From Flavobacteriales bacterium (GTDB lineage: Bacteria; Bacteroidota; Bacteroidia; Flavobacteriales_D; Crocinitomicaceae), in NCBI GenBank assembly GCA_947476955.1, contig CANJSS010000015.1:1-35423 (forward strand): 35,423 nt of DNA. The letters are read 5' to 3'. The notes under the pieces were generated by a model. It made no database searches. It was not told where the DNA came from and was given only the letters and a program-made list of their open reading frames with translations. The stretch's first letter is position 1. Every line of letters starts with the position of its first letter. Below, one piece after another: positions 7,913-16,304 of the stretch. The position numbers were made by a program, and so were the translations under genes.

Positions 7913-8725
7913 TTATTTTGTTGTTGTCTTATATTTCAACATCATATCTATAAGAGAAATAGAAGAATCTTCCATTTCATTCACTAATCCATCGATTTTT
8001 GATAAGATGTAATTGTAAAACACTTGAAGTACCATTGCAGCAATCAAACCAAATACGGTTGTTAAAAGTGCGACTTTAATACCATCTGCAACAGTTGTTG
8101 GAGATACTTGACCGTCTTTTACGATTTTGTCAAATGCTTGAATCATACCGATTACAGTTCCCAAGAAACCAAGCATTGGAGATAGCGCAATAAATAAAGA
8201 AATCCAAGAAAGACCTTTTTCTAAAAGTCCCATTTGCACGCCACCATAAGAAACTACTGATTTTTCAACCATGTCAATTCCTTCTGGAGAACGGTCAATT
8301 CCTTGGTAAAAAATAGAAGCAATCGGTCCACGAGTGTTGCGGCAAATTTCTTTCGCTGCTTCGATACCGCCGCTTTTCAATGCCGCTTCCACATCGTTCA
8401 AAAACTTTTTGGTATTAATGGTTGCAAGATTTAGGTAAACCACTCTTTCAATTGAAAGTGCCATTCCAATAATCATACAAATCAATACTGGTGTCATCCA
8501 AAATGGATCTCCCTCAATGTATTTTTGTTTCAACGTTTGAACGAAATCCAACTCGGGAGCTTCCGCTTCTTCCGTCACTTCTGGACTTGTTACGCCTTCT
8601 TTTGCAGCTGCAGCAACATCTTTTGCTGGCTGGTTTTCAACTGTTGATGAATCAGCCAAAGATACATTTGCAAAACCAAATGTCATCACTGCTGCAATAG
8701 CTAAAGAACTAATTACTTTTTTCAT
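7913..8725 (-). CDS. exbB: ExbB/TolQ/MotA-family proton-channel subunit with signal-peptide-like N-terminus
   Basis: From the ATG at 8723-8725 the protein is 270 aa; an in-frame ATG two codons upstream (8731) is equally possible. Numbering from 8731, residues 3-26 look like a cleavable signal peptide (MKKVISSLAIAAVMTFGFA, then NVSLADS), followed by an Ala/Glu-rich linker to about residue 62. Core helices are at 79-99, 176-198 and 219-241. The signature SPMLGFLGTVIGMIQAF is at 184-200. The cytoplasmic domain lies between helices one and two, as in ExbB. With the downstream exbD genes it forms the energising motor for TonB-type outer-membrane transport. It is the first gene of the operon. Confidence 0.92.
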   Translation of the reverse strand: MKKVISSLAIAAVMTFGFANVSLADSSTVENQPAKDVAAAAKEGVTSPEVTEEAEAPELDFVQTLKQKYIEGDPFWMTPVLICMIIGMALSIERVVYLNLATINTKKFLNDVEAALKSGGIEAAKEICRNTRGPIASIFYQGIDRSPEGIDMVEKSVVSYGGVQMGLLEKGLSWISLFIALSPMLGFLGTVIGMIQAFDKIVKDGQVSPTTVADGIKVALLTTVFGLIAAMVLQVFYNYILSKIDGLVNEMEDSSISLIDMMLKYKTTTK

Positions 8726-8773
8726 GTTCACAAAGATTAATTTTAATCGTATTCTTAAGTTTAAATTTAAGCC

Positions 8774-8781
8774 AAAAATAA
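8774..8781 (-). promoter_or_regulatory. Possible -7 element of the exbB operon
   Basis: The minus strand reads TATTTTTG, matching TAnnTTTG, about 45 nt before the exbB start. No TTTG lies 19-21 nt upstream, so this is a half-site match only. Transcription could also read through from the tRNA-Ser gene just upstream. Confidence 0.3.
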
Positions 8782-8848
8782 TAAAATTTCAATTACTTAT
8801 AAATAAATAAAAAGACAAATTCTTAAAATATAATTTTCTTTTTATTTG

Positions 8849-8936
8849 CGGAGAGGGCGGGATTCGAACCCGCGATACACTTTTGGCGTATACACACTTT
8901 CCAGGCGTGCTCCTTCAACCACTCGGACACCTCTCC
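8849..8936 (-). tRNA. tRNA-Ser (anticodon GGA)
   Basis: The 88-nt minus-strand sequence folds as a class II tRNA. The acceptor is GGAGAGG/CCTCTCC with discriminator G. The anticodon loop CTGGAAA gives anticodon GGA for UCC/UCU codons. A long variable arm pairs ATAC with GTAT, and the T-arm is GCGGGTTCGAATCCCGC. The CCA end is not encoded. The G discriminator and long variable arm are the serine identity elements. Confidence 0.97.
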
Positions 8937-9015
8937 AATCTTATCGTATAGTTCCATCTTCACTAGGGTTTTCTAGTTAGGATTTCTATTTTTTAAATTT
9001 AAAAACACTTCTCAA

Positions 9016-9032
9016 ACGTTTTCGAGAAACGT
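9016..9032 (-). terminator. Possible weak terminator downstream of ansA
   Basis: The stem ACGTTT/AAACGT has a 5-nt loop, and an overlapping alternative pairs TTCTC with GAGAA. On the minus strand it is followed 8 nt later by TTTTTAAATTT. It lies 66 nt past the ansA stop. The stem is short and the U-run is displaced, so confidence is low. Confidence 0.3.
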
Positions 9033-9097
9033 ATATTTTGCTTTTTGTCTAACGGGGGGCTAAAGTACTAAAATTTCTATACGTAGCAATCTGTTAA

Positions 9098-10153
9098 TTA
9101 TTTATTAACACTGCGTTCCGATTGCGTCATTTCTCCACATAGGTTAATTTGTAGCAATTCAGAAATACTTTCAGTGGCTGTTTCTATTCCCAAAAGACAC
9201 ATTAGCTTGGTGATTGCGGCCTCTGTTGTAATATCATTTCCACTTATAACGCCTACTTCACTAAAAAAGGAACTTGTCTCGTATTTTCCTTGACTCACAG
9301 TCCCGGAGCTACATTGTGTTGTATTCAATACGATACCACCTTCCTTGATGTAAGCACGAATGAAATTTCTAAATTCAAAGTTTGCCGGTGCATTTCCAGA
9401 ACCGAAAGTTTCTAAAACGATTGCTTTGGTGTGTTTTCTGTCAAATAAACTAGCATAAATTTGGGCACTAAATCCAGGAAATATTTTTAATAATCCAACC
9501 TGATTATTTAGGGTCTTTGAAAACTTTAACTCTGGTAATTTCGTACGAAACAACTGAGCGTAATTGTATTCTATTGTAACACCTGCTTTTGCCAATTCTG
9601 CAAAATTTGGAGATGCAAAGGCTTCAAACTGATTAGCAGAAATCTTGGAAGATCTATTCCCTCTATACAATGAGTATTCGAAATAAACAGCTACTTCTTG
9701 CACTACCGCTTGCCCATCTTCTGCTGTGTCTGCTGCGATTTCAATTGCCGTTATTAAATTTTCCTTCCCATCCGTTCGAATCGTTCCTATTGGTAGTTGC
9801 GAACCAGTGAAGATTATTGGTTTGCGCAATCCCTGAAGCATAAAACTCAGTGCGGAAGCGGAAAACGCCATCGTGTCTGATCCGTGTAAAATCACAAATC
9901 CGTCATACTTTTCATAATTATCAAAGACCGTTTGCGCCATTTGAACCCAACCATTTGGGTTCATGTCGGAAGAGTCTATTGGCTCCTCAAAACTTATTGT
10001 TGTAATTGCAACATACAAACGATTGATTTCAGGAACATGTTGGTATAAATGTTTAAAATCAAAACTTTTCAATTGACCAGACATAGGATCTTTTATCATC
10101 CCAATTGTGCCACCTGTGTATATTATCAGTACGTTTGGTTTTCTTTTCATCAA
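9098..10153 (-). CDS. ansA: Type I (cytoplasmic) L-asparaginase
   Basis: AnsA hydrolyses L-asparagine to aspartate and ammonia. The protein is 351 aa (350 from the second Met) and has no signal peptide, fitting the cytoplasmic type I enzyme. The N-terminal YTGGTIGMI carries the nucleophile T16. The second catalytic Thr is T94 in LHGSDTMAF, next to D93. The C-terminal domain contains FGSGNAP and QCSSGTVS as in the family. The gene starts 50 nt after the tatD stop, on the same strand, and is probably the last gene of a tatD-ansA transcript. Confidence 0.95.
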   Translation of the reverse strand: MMKRKPNVLIIYTGGTIGMIKDPMSGQLKSFDFKHLYQHVPEINRLYVAITTISFEEPIDSSDMNPNGWVQMAQTVFDNYEKYDGFVILHGSDTMAFSASALSFMLQGLRKPIIFTGSQLPIGTIRTDGKENLITAIEIAADTAEDGQAVVQEVAVYFEYSLYRGNRSSKISANQFEAFASPNFAELAKAGVTIEYNYAQLFRTKLPELKFSKTLNNQVGLLKIFPGFSAQIYASLFDRKHTKAIVLETFGSGNAPANFEFRNFIRAYIKEGGIVLNTTQCSSGTVSQGKYETSSFFSEVGVISGNDITTEAAITKLMCLLGIETATESISELLQINLCGEMTQSERSVNK

Positions 10154-10202
10154 TAATAAGAAAGTTTTTTATCGGTTTAACGCCAACGAATCAATTGTTG
10201 AT

Positions 10203-11000
10203 TCAGACGTGCGTTTCATTTAGTAAACGATTCAATTGAAAAAGCTCCACAGCATTTTTGGAGGTTGTTTCTGCAATTTGTTTCAATGATGTTTGTTTCA
10301 CATCTGCTAACTTTTCTGCCACATGCAGCAAAAACGAACTTTCATTTCTTTTACCTCGATGCGGCATTGGAGGTAAATAAGGTGAATCCGTTTCCAAAAT
10401 TAACATTTCCAATGAAACGTCTTTCAATACATTAACCAGTTCCGAATTTTTATAGGTTAAAACACCTCCTATTCCAAGCAGAAACCCACCATAATTCTCA
10501 ATTTTCTTGGCTTGATCTAATGTTCCTGTAAAACAATGAAAAACACCTCTTAATGTCGCATCGTTTACTGCATCTAAAATGGAGAAAATTTCATCAAATG
10601 CTTCCCGAGCATGAATAACTATTGGTAAATTCAACTGTTTGGCCCATTCTACTTGTCTGCGGAATACAATCGACTGTTCGTTTAAAAATGTTTTATCCCA
10701 ATATAAATCCATTCCAATTTCTCCGACTGCACTATTTTGCCGGGTAAACAAACTTTTTTCAATAATTTTCAAGTTTTCTTCCCAATGCTCGTTAACCGAC
10801 CCAGGATGCAAGCCCATCATTGGAAAACAATTGGAAGGAAATTGTTTGCAAAGCGCATACATAGGTTCAATGGAGTCAATGTCAATGTTCGGGAGTAACA
10901 TCTTCTCCACGCCTAATTTGATTGCTCTTTCTACTGTTTCCGTTCTATCTTCATCGAATGAAGAGGAAAATAAATGGGTATGTGTGTCGATTAACTGCAT
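10203..11000 (-). CDS. tatD: TatD-family metal-dependent hydrolase / deoxyribonuclease
   Basis: This 265-aa protein is a TIM-barrel metallohydrolase of the TatD family, whose members have 3'-5' exonuclease or D-aminoacyl-tRNA deacylase activity. Metal ligands are visible: H7 and H9 in DTHTHLF, the Glu in AVGEIGMDLYWD, the His in LPIVIHAREA, the His in GVFHCFTG, and the Asp in LETDSPYLPP. It starts two bases before the stop of the beta-barrel gene at 11003, so the genes are probably cotranscribed. The physiological substrate cannot be read from the sequence. Confidence 0.95.
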   Translation of the reverse strand: MQLIDTHTHLFSSSFDEDRTETVERAIKLGVEKMLLPNIDIDSIEPMYALCKQFPSNCFPMMGLHPGSVNEHWEENLKIIEKSLFTRQNSAVGEIGMDLYWDKTFLNEQSIVFRRQVEWAKQLNLPIVIHAREAFDEIFSILDAVNDATLRGVFHCFTGTLDQAKKIENYGGFLLGIGGVLTYKNSELVNVLKDVSLEMLILETDSPYLPPMPHRGKRNESSFLLHVAEKLADVKQTSLKQIAETTSKNAVELFQLNRLLNETHV

Positions 11001-11002
11001 GC

Positions 11003-11749
11003 TTAAAACATGGAGATTGAAATTCCAAACTGCAGCAAATTTAATCTCGTACTGGTTTTGTTGGAAAATAAAGTGTTTAAATTATATGAGCCATAAATTG
11101 CCCAGTTTCTAATGCCAAAGCGCACGTGCGCGGAATAAACCCAATTATTTATATCGGCAAAAGAATGGTCCTTCGATACATACTTTCCATTTTTAACTTC
11201 TGAAATCAGTTTAGAATAGATGTTTGTCTGGTATCCAATTCTTCCACCAGCATGAAATTTAATATGCTTCCATGACTTTGTTCTGAATCGAAATTCCATG
11301 GGAATTGAAAATGAATTTCCAATTAAAAATCGAGTTTCAGGGGTAAAGGTTTGAATTTCAAAATGTGTAGTGTAAGTATTACTAGAATCTGAAACGAACA
11401 AATGCCCTGTTGTTTCGACTCTAAATAAAGAATGTGTTATTCCTGTTCCAAAAGAAATCGTATTTCCCCTGTTAATTGGAAATTCTCGCATTAAACTAGT
11501 ATTTAATCCTATTGAATTCCATTTATTTTTGAATGTTTTAAGATCGCCACTAAAAGTGGAATATGTTACATCAAAAATTAGCCGATCGTATTTTCTATCC
11601 TTTTCAAGTTTAGCTGGCCGCAGCCCGGTGTAAAACCACATTGCGCCCGGTCTGTATAGAGAAATATTCGCTGAATCCTCTCTATTTTGCTGCCCGATTG
11701 AATGAATCGAGAATAGAATTGTAACACTAAAAAAAACAATCTTAAACAT
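11003..11749 (-). CDS. Predicted outer-membrane beta-barrel protein
   Basis: This 248-aa protein starts with a signal peptide (MFKIVFFSVTILFSIHSIGQ) and then shows alternating polar/hydrophobic strands with many aromatic residues. It ends in LNLLQFGISISMF, with the C-terminal Phe typical of outer-membrane barrels. Several Tyr/Gly strand motifs such as IGYQTNIYSK and FGIRNWAIYGSYNL support a small barrel of roughly eight to twelve strands. Its start overlaps the galE stop by 8 nt and its stop is two bases from the tatD start, so it lies within a galE-OMP-tatD-ansA string. The function is unknown; PorT-like or OprF-like relatives are possible but not shown. Confidence 0.75.
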   Translation of the reverse strand: MFKIVFFSVTILFSIHSIGQQNREDSANISLYRPGAMWFYTGLRPAKLEKDRKYDRLIFDVTYSTFSGDLKTFKNKWNSIGLNTSLMREFPINRGNTISFGTGITHSLFRVETTGHLFVSDSSNTYTTHFEIQTFTPETRFLIGNSFSIPMEFRFRTKSWKHIKFHAGGRIGYQTNIYSKLISEVKNGKYVSKDHSFADINNWVYSAHVRFGIRNWAIYGSYNLNTLFSNKTSTRLNLLQFGISISMF

Positions 11750-12773
11750 ATTCCGCCAATTTTTTTTCCCATTCCCAGGCGTGAATTATGGCATCATCAA
11801 TGGAATAAATTGGCTGCCAATTGAGTAAGTTGGTGGATTTTTGCGCATTTGCATATATTTCCACAACATCTCCTTCCCTGCGATCACCAAATTGCCACGA
11901 CAAGCTAAGACCTGTTTTTTCTTCGAAAATCGTGATGACTTCTAAAATACTTGTGCCCTTTCCTGTCCCGATATTGAAAGCTTCCAGACAAGGCTCGTTA
12001 TTTTTAAACAAATAGTTAAGTGCTTTAACATGCGCATTCGCTAAATCGCAAACATGAATATAATCGCGGATACATGTTCCATCTGGCGTTGGATAGTCGT
12101 TTCCAAAAATAGTGAGATGGTTGTGTTTTCCAATAGCAGTTTGTGTGACGAAAGGAAGTAAATTATTAGGTTTCCCCAAGGGATATTCTCCAATCCAAGC
12201 AGAAGGATGCGCACCAACAGGATTAAAATACCGCAAATTGATTACTTTAAAATTGGGATTGCTATTTTGAACATCTTTCAAAATACTTTCGCCAATCAAT
12301 TTTGTGTTTCCGTAAGGAGAATTAGGTGCACTTTTGGGCGTGTCTTCCTTAACTTCTTTTAACCCTTTAGGTTCGCCATAAACAGTGCATGAAGAAGAAA
12401 AAACAAAATTATTTACTTCATATTTCAATGCCAATTCGCAGACTGTTGTCAATCCGCCGATATTATTGCTATAATATTTCAATGGATTTGCAACGGATTC
12501 TCCTACGGCCTTATACGCCGCAAAATGAATGATTCCTTTGAAATTATATTTCTGGAAAATTTCTTCCATTGCCATATAATTGCAAACATCTATTTCATGC
12601 ATAATAGGTAAATCACCCAGAATTTCCTGCAGCCCACGTAAAACAAATTTGTTCGAATTTCTAAAATCGTCCACTATTATTGGAGTATATCCTGCATGGA
12701 TTAATTCCACAACAGTATGTGAGCCAATATATCCAGCTCCCCCGGTAATTAAAATATGGTTGTCGTTTTGCAT
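11742..12773 (-). CDS. galE: UDP-glucose 4-epimerase
   Basis: GalE interconverts UDP-glucose and UDP-galactose, supplying galactose for cell-surface glycans. From the ATG at 12771-12773 the protein is 343 aa, close to the usual 338. The NAD-binding GGAGYIG is at residues 11-17. The catalytic region is SSSCTVYG (126-133) followed by Y154 and K158 in SPYGNTK. RDYIHVCDLA and the C-terminal GDRREGDV are also family hallmarks. An in-frame ATG six codons upstream (12791) would lie upstream of the -7 element at 12780-12787, so the later start is preferred. It is the first gene of a string with the beta-barrel gene, tatD and ansA. Confidence 0.93.
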   Translation of the reverse strand: MQNDNHILITGGAGYIGSHTVVELIHAGYTPIIVDDFRNSNKFVLRGLQEILGDLPIMHEIDVCNYMAMEEIFQKYNFKGIIHFAAYKAVGESVANPLKYYSNNIGGLTTVCELALKYEVNNFVFSSSCTVYGEPKGLKEVKEDTPKSAPNSPYGNTKLIGESILKDVQNSNPNFKVINLRYFNPVGAHPSAWIGEYPLGKPNNLLPFVTQTAIGKHNHLTIFGNDYPTPDGTCIRDYIHVCDLANAHVKALNYLFKNNEPCLEAFNIGTGKGTSILEVITIFEEKTGLSLSWQFGDRREGDVVEIYANAQKSTNLLNWQPIYSIDDAIIHAWEWEKKLAEYV

Positions 12774-12779
12774 CTGTTT

Positions 12780-12787
12780 CAAAGGTA
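12780..12787 (-). promoter_or_regulatory. Candidate galE promoter -7 element
   Basis: The minus strand reads TACCTTTG, an exact TAnnTTTG match, ending 6 nt before the galE ATG. If used, the transcript would be leaderless or nearly so. No good TTTG is found 20 nt upstream. Confidence 0.4.
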
Positions 12788-12800
12788 ACATAAAATGAAT

Positions 12801-12808
12801 TAATTTTG
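12801..12808 (+). promoter_or_regulatory. Candidate promoter of the 12813 gene
   Basis: TAATTTTG matches TAnnTTTG and ends 4 nt before the ATG at 12813. TTTC at 12777-12780 lies 20 nt upstream, one mismatch from the -33 element TTTG. Use of this promoter would give a leaderless mRNA. Confidence 0.35.
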
Positions 12809-12812
12809 CATT

Positions 12813-13007
12813 ATGGAAGCTGAAAACCCTATTAATTTGAAGCGATTTATACCAAAAAAAGCAAGTAGCTTTTATTTGATAAAAATCATATTATATGTAA
12901 GTTTTTTAGTTGCACTTGGCACGATCCTTCGTTACCAATTGGGTAAGAAAGAACCTAAATTGCCTGCAGCGAAAGAAATTAAGGGTGTGAAAATAGATCT
13001 TCGCTAA
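12813..13007 (+). CDS. Small single-pass membrane protein, unknown function
   Basis: This 64-aa protein has a basic N-terminal segment, one membrane helix at about residues 21-42 (YLIKIILYVSFLVALGTIL) and a Lys-rich tail. There is no other Met, so the start is fixed at 12813 if the gene is real. It is followed 30 nt later by the DUF2141 gene on the same strand. No family is recognised. Confidence 0.6.
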   Translation: MEAENPINLKRFIPKKASSFYLIKIILYVSFLVALGTILRYQLGKKEPKLPAAKEIKGVKIDLR

Positions 13008-13037
13008 ACAAAATCACTAAAATCGTGTTTCAATAGT

Positions 13038-13460
13038 ATGAAAAAAATTCTTCCATTAATCTTTTGTGCATTTATACTCCTTGGTGCTAAACGTGCCGAG
13101 AAATTGAACTTAACTGTTGCCGTTTCGGGTTTCTCATCTGACACTGGGAAGGCATATATTGGTTTGTTTCGAAAAGGCGATAAATTTCCTGAAATGTCGG
13201 GTCAATTCATTGGTAAAATAATTCCAATAGAAAATAAGAAGGCGGAAATATCTTTTAATAACCTTTCAGAAAACACCTATGCTATTGCTGTATTTCACGA
13301 TAAAAATAAAAATGGGAAACTGGACAAAAACATGCTTGGCATTCCCACGGAGAATTATGGTTTTTCCAATAATGCAAGAGAGACATTCAGCGCTCCATCG
13401 TTTGAAAGTGCCGCTGTAAAACTAGACCAATCGAAAAGTATTTCTATTTATATTAAGTAA
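13038..13460 (+). CDS. DUF2141 family secreted protein
   Basis: The protein is 140 aa with a signal peptide (MKKILPLIFCAFILLGAKRA). The DUF2141 pattern is clear: a beta-strand VAVSGFSSDTGKAYIGLF, then NTYAIAVFHDKNKNGKLDKN at about residues 80-99, then GIPTENYGFSNNAR. The Asp/Asn-rich FHDKNKNGKLD resembles a calcium-binding loop and is the family hallmark. The fold is a secreted beta-sandwich of unknown role. It lies 30 nt after the small membrane-protein gene and converges with ppk1, with 34 nt between the stops. Confidence 0.88.
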   Translation: MKKILPLIFCAFILLGAKRAEKLNLTVAVSGFSSDTGKAYIGLFRKGDKFPEMSGQFIGKIIPIENKKAEISFNNLSENTYAIAVFHDKNKNGKLDKNMLGIPTENYGFSNNARETFSAPSFESAAVKLDQSKSISIYIK

Positions 13461-13494
13461 AAAAGAAATAAATTAGATAGAAGACGCTACTAAA

Positions 13495-15534
13495 TTACGA
13501 CTTGTTTGCCTTGTTTTTATAGTAATTATACAATTCAACTTGCGCATGAAAAGGTTTCGCCTTTGGTCTGCGATAGGTGTTCTTCAAATCTTTACGAATT
13601 TCTCTAACTTTCACACTTCCTTTCCATTGGTAGTTAAAAACAGTATCTATCTCGTGTTGAATTTTAGGATCTACAATTGGGCAAGCAACTTCGATCCGTT
13701 TATCTAAATTGCGTTCCATCCAATCGGCACTGCTGATATAATAAATTGGATTTCCATTGTTTCTAAAGATAAAAAATCGTGCATGTTCCAAGTAACGGTC
13801 AACAAGACTGATAACTTTAATATTTTCACTCATTCCTATTACTCCGGGAACTAAGCTACAAATTCCACGAATAATCATTTGAATCTTGACGCCAGCTTGG
13901 CTTGCTTCATATAATTTATCAATTAATTTCGGATCTGTAAGATTATTGATTTTAATGCGAATGGACGCTAAAAGACCTTTTTTAGCAAACGCAATTTCCT
14001 GATCGATTAAGGCGTTAAATTTTCTTCTCGTGTTGAAAGGCGAAACGATTAACTCTTTAAAAATTCCACGGTCTAAGTTGTTTTCCAATAAGCGGAAAAC
14101 TTTTTTCACTTCCCTTGAAATTGCAACATTTGCCGTCAAAAGGGAAATATCGGAATAAATCAGCGCAGTTTTTTCGTTAAAGTTCCCTGTTCCCACATAG
14201 GTTATAAGTTGCTCCTGCCGGTTAGAGATTCGGGTGATTTGCATTAATTTGGAATGGACCTTCAAATCTTGAATTCCATATATTACTTTGGCGCCATTTT
14301 CGCGCAAGTTATTTGCCCAAAAGACATTGTTTTCTTCGTCAAATCGTGCTTGAAGTTCGAGTACTACTGTAACATTTTTTCCATTCAGTACAGCAGACAT
14401 TAATGCATTCATTATTTGCGAATGCGCTGCAACTCGGTACACATTTATCTTTATGGTAGTAACTTTTGGGTCGATTGCTGCTTCACGCAAAACATCTACG
14501 ACATAATCGAACCGTTGGTATGGGAAATGCAGGAAAATATCTTTGGCTAAAATAGTTTTTATCAAGCTCTTTTGTCCTTCCAAATCTGGGTTATTTACAG
14601 GTGGTTGAGCTGGAAACAAAAATTCTGGATGTTCAAAGGATGGAAAAGACATAAAATCCTTGAAATTGTGGTATTTTCCGCCAGGAATAGTATTAATTCC
14701 AAATTTTAAATTCAGCGATTTCAATAAATGATCGAGAAGGTCCTTCGGCATTTTTTCATCGTAAACAAACCGAACAGGCTTTCCTTTTTTTCGTTGTTTT
14801 AAACTTTTCTCGATTTTTTCAATTAGAGTAAATGCAAGGTCGTCATCCAAGTTCAGCTCTGCATCTCGTGTAAATTTAAAGGTGTACGCCTCAACTGTAT
14901 CAAAAGTAAAAATTGAAAAAATATTTTTCAGGTGCAGCCGAATTATGTCATCCAAAAGTAATACGTATTCCTTATCCTTTTCTTTGATGCGATAAAATCT
15001 CGGGAATTCAGATGGGATTTTTATAAGTGCAAATTTGACCGTTTTTTTATTTTCCGAAAGCATGCGCACCGCTAAATATATGCTCGAGTCCTTAAGTCTT
15101 GGAAATGGTGTAGTTTTTTCCAAAATAATCGGAACAATCGCATGCTTTAATTTTGTGTGGAAGTAATTACTCAATTCCAACAGCATTGTTTCAGAGCAAT
15201 TCGTATCGTCTACATGAAAAATGGAATGTTTTTCAAGTTCAGAAAGCAATTGCTGGTAGGTGGATTCAAACTTCAGTTGTTGCTTCATTACTGTTTTTCG
15301 AATCTCGTTGTACAATTCTGTTGGGGTGCCGGGAAAACCTGCAATTTGTTTTTTTTGCACACCAATTATTCGTCGAATGTTAGCTACTCGAACGCGGAAA
15401 AACTCGTCCAGATTATTGGAGTAAATTCCCAAAAAACGCATGCGCTCAACGATAGGCACCTTCGGATCCATTGCTTCCTGCAAAACGCGCTCATTAAAAG
15501 CCAACCAACTTAATTCACGATTTATTAATTCCAT
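13495..15534 (-). CDS. ppk1: Polyphosphate kinase 1
   Basis: PPK1 makes long-chain polyphosphate reversibly from ATP. The 679-aa protein has the expected order: an N-terminal helical domain opening with NRELSWLAFNERVLQE, a head domain, and two phospholipase-D-like C-terminal domains. The autophosphorylated His is H427 in LKVHSKLMQI and the second catalytic His is H584 in RYLEHARFF. The FPYQRFDYVVDVLREAA and IKINVYRVA segments are conserved. It ends with a Lys-rich tail. No ppx or other polyphosphate gene is adjacent. It appears to be a single-gene unit; the upstream 139 nt hold the terminator of the previous gene. Confidence 0.97.
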   Translation of the reverse strand: MELINRELSWLAFNERVLQEAMDPKVPIVERMRFLGIYSNNLDEFFRVRVANIRRIIGVQKKQIAGFPGTPTELYNEIRKTVMKQQLKFESTYQQLLSELEKHSIFHVDDTNCSETMLLELSNYFHTKLKHAIVPIILEKTTPFPRLKDSSIYLAVRMLSENKKTVKFALIKIPSEFPRFYRIKEKDKEYVLLLDDIIRLHLKNIFSIFTFDTVEAYTFKFTRDAELNLDDDLAFTLIEKIEKSLKQRKKGKPVRFVYDEKMPKDLLDHLLKSLNLKFGINTIPGGKYHNFKDFMSFPSFEHPEFLFPAQPPVNNPDLEGQKSLIKTILAKDIFLHFPYQRFDYVVDVLREAAIDPKVTTIKINVYRVAAHSQIMNALMSAVLNGKNVTVVLELQARFDEENNVFWANNLRENGAKVIYGIQDLKVHSKLMQITRISNRQEQLITYVGTGNFNEKTALIYSDISLLTANVAISREVKKVFRLLENNLDRGIFKELIVSPFNTRRKFNALIDQEIAFAKKGLLASIRIKINNLTDPKLIDKLYEASQAGVKIQMIIRGICSLVPGVIGMSENIKVISLVDRYLEHARFFIFRNNGNPIYYISSADWMERNLDKRIEVACPIVDPKIQHEIDTVFNYQWKGSVKVREIRKDLKNTYRRPKAKPFHAQVELYNYYKNKANKS

Positions 15535-15626
15535 TTAGCAAAAATGTTCATTTAGAGTAAAGAATAGAAGTAAACTATATTAAATTAATGTGAAGAAAAA
15601 TCCCCGCCTTGATGAACAGTTAAAAA

Positions 15627-15654
15627 AATGGCCGCATATAAAAATGCAGCCATT
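15627..15654 (-). terminator. Intrinsic terminator of the lipoprotein gene
   Basis: The stem AATGGC/GCCATT continues past one mismatch to GCAT/ATGC with loop ATAAAA. On the minus strand it runs straight into a T-run of about seven bases. It lies 19 nt past the stop at 15674 and so isolates ppk1 from upstream transcription. Confidence 0.85.
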
Positions 15655-15673
15655 CCATATCGTTTGGATTTTA

Positions 15674-16207
15674 TTATACTTTCATTCCTTTTACAATTCT
15701 ATCTTTTCGTTTTGTTTTCTGTAATTTTTTCAAAACAACTTTCAGAAAGGTACTTCCACTTGCGGAAGTTGCGTAATATGTTTCATTGCCGTAAGTCAAT
15801 TTCCCTCCTTTATCTTGTCCCCATTCAGCAACTAGGAAATATTTTCCAGATTGTTGATTTGGTCGCACTGTAAATAGAATTGTTTTTCCAACTCCTGTTT
15901 CAAAACGCAACATCAATTCGCCATTTGGACCATATCCTTCAAAAATACATTTTGTATTTGCAGGAATAATTACTCTATTTTGCTCACTATTCGAACTAGT
16001 TACCAGCGATCCATCATCGGATGTTCCTTGATTTCCAGTGGATTTACTTTTTTCCAATATAATTGTTGCAGATGTAAAGAACTGAACTTTTTTCAATTGT
16101 TTTTCTGAGTCCAAACTAAATTCATCTCTTATTTCGTTGGTGTACGGAACCTTCACTCCGCAGCTAACTAAAACGATTCCCAAAAGGATAATTAAACAAT
16201 ATTTCAT
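15674..16207 (-). CDS. Predicted lipoprotein of unknown function
   Basis: This 177-aa protein has a type II signal peptide: MKYCLIILLGIVLVSCG, with lipobox LVSC and acylated Cys16. The mature part starts with a charged segment, has a low-complexity Ser/Asn/Gly stretch at about residues 55-75, and then beta-strands (ELMLRFETGVGKTILFTV, then YFLVAEW). The C-terminus is strongly basic (LKKLQKTKRKDRIVKGMK). No family is recognised. It is a single-gene unit with its own terminator and a candidate promoter, divergent from the MBL-fold gene. Confidence 0.75.
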   Translation of the reverse strand: MKYCLIILLGIVLVSCGVKVPYTNEIRDEFSLDSEKQLKKVQFFTSATIILEKSKSTGNQGTSDDGSLVTSSNSEQNRVIIPANTKCIFEGYGPNGELMLRFETGVGKTILFTVRPNQQSGKYFLVAEWGQDKGGKLTYGNETYYATSASGSTFLKVVLKKLQKTKRKDRIVKGMKV

Positions 16208-16222
16208 ACTAACGATTTTTTA

Positions 16223-16230
16223 CAAATATA
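16223..16230 (-). promoter_or_regulatory. Candidate promoter -7 element of the lipoprotein gene
   Basis: The minus strand reads TATATTTG, an exact TAnnTTTG match, 15 nt before the ATG at 16207. No TTTG lies at the standard distance upstream. Confidence 0.4.
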
Positions 16231-16279
16231 CGCAAAGCTGACAAAAATTATGCCTAACAAATTCTCCAAAAATATACTT

Positions 16280-16287
16280 TACCTTTG
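16280..16287 (+). promoter_or_regulatory. Candidate promoter -7 element of the MBL-fold hydrolase
   Basis: TACCTTTG, followed by CA, is an exact match to the Bacteroidota -7 element, 17 nt before the ATG at 16305. A matching -33 TTTG is not obvious. Confidence 0.45.
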
Positions 16288-16304
16288 CATTTCAATTTTA
16301 AAGA

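Noticed and set aside
10188-10204. Perfect 7-bp inverted repeat GAATCAA/TTGATTC at the tatD stop
   Set aside because: The 3-nt loop gives a weak stem and no T-run follows on the minus strand, so it is not called a terminator.
11003-11749. Identification as PorT of the type IX secretion system
   Set aside because: Size and barrel-like pattern fit, but no PorT-specific motif or neighbouring secretion gene is visible.
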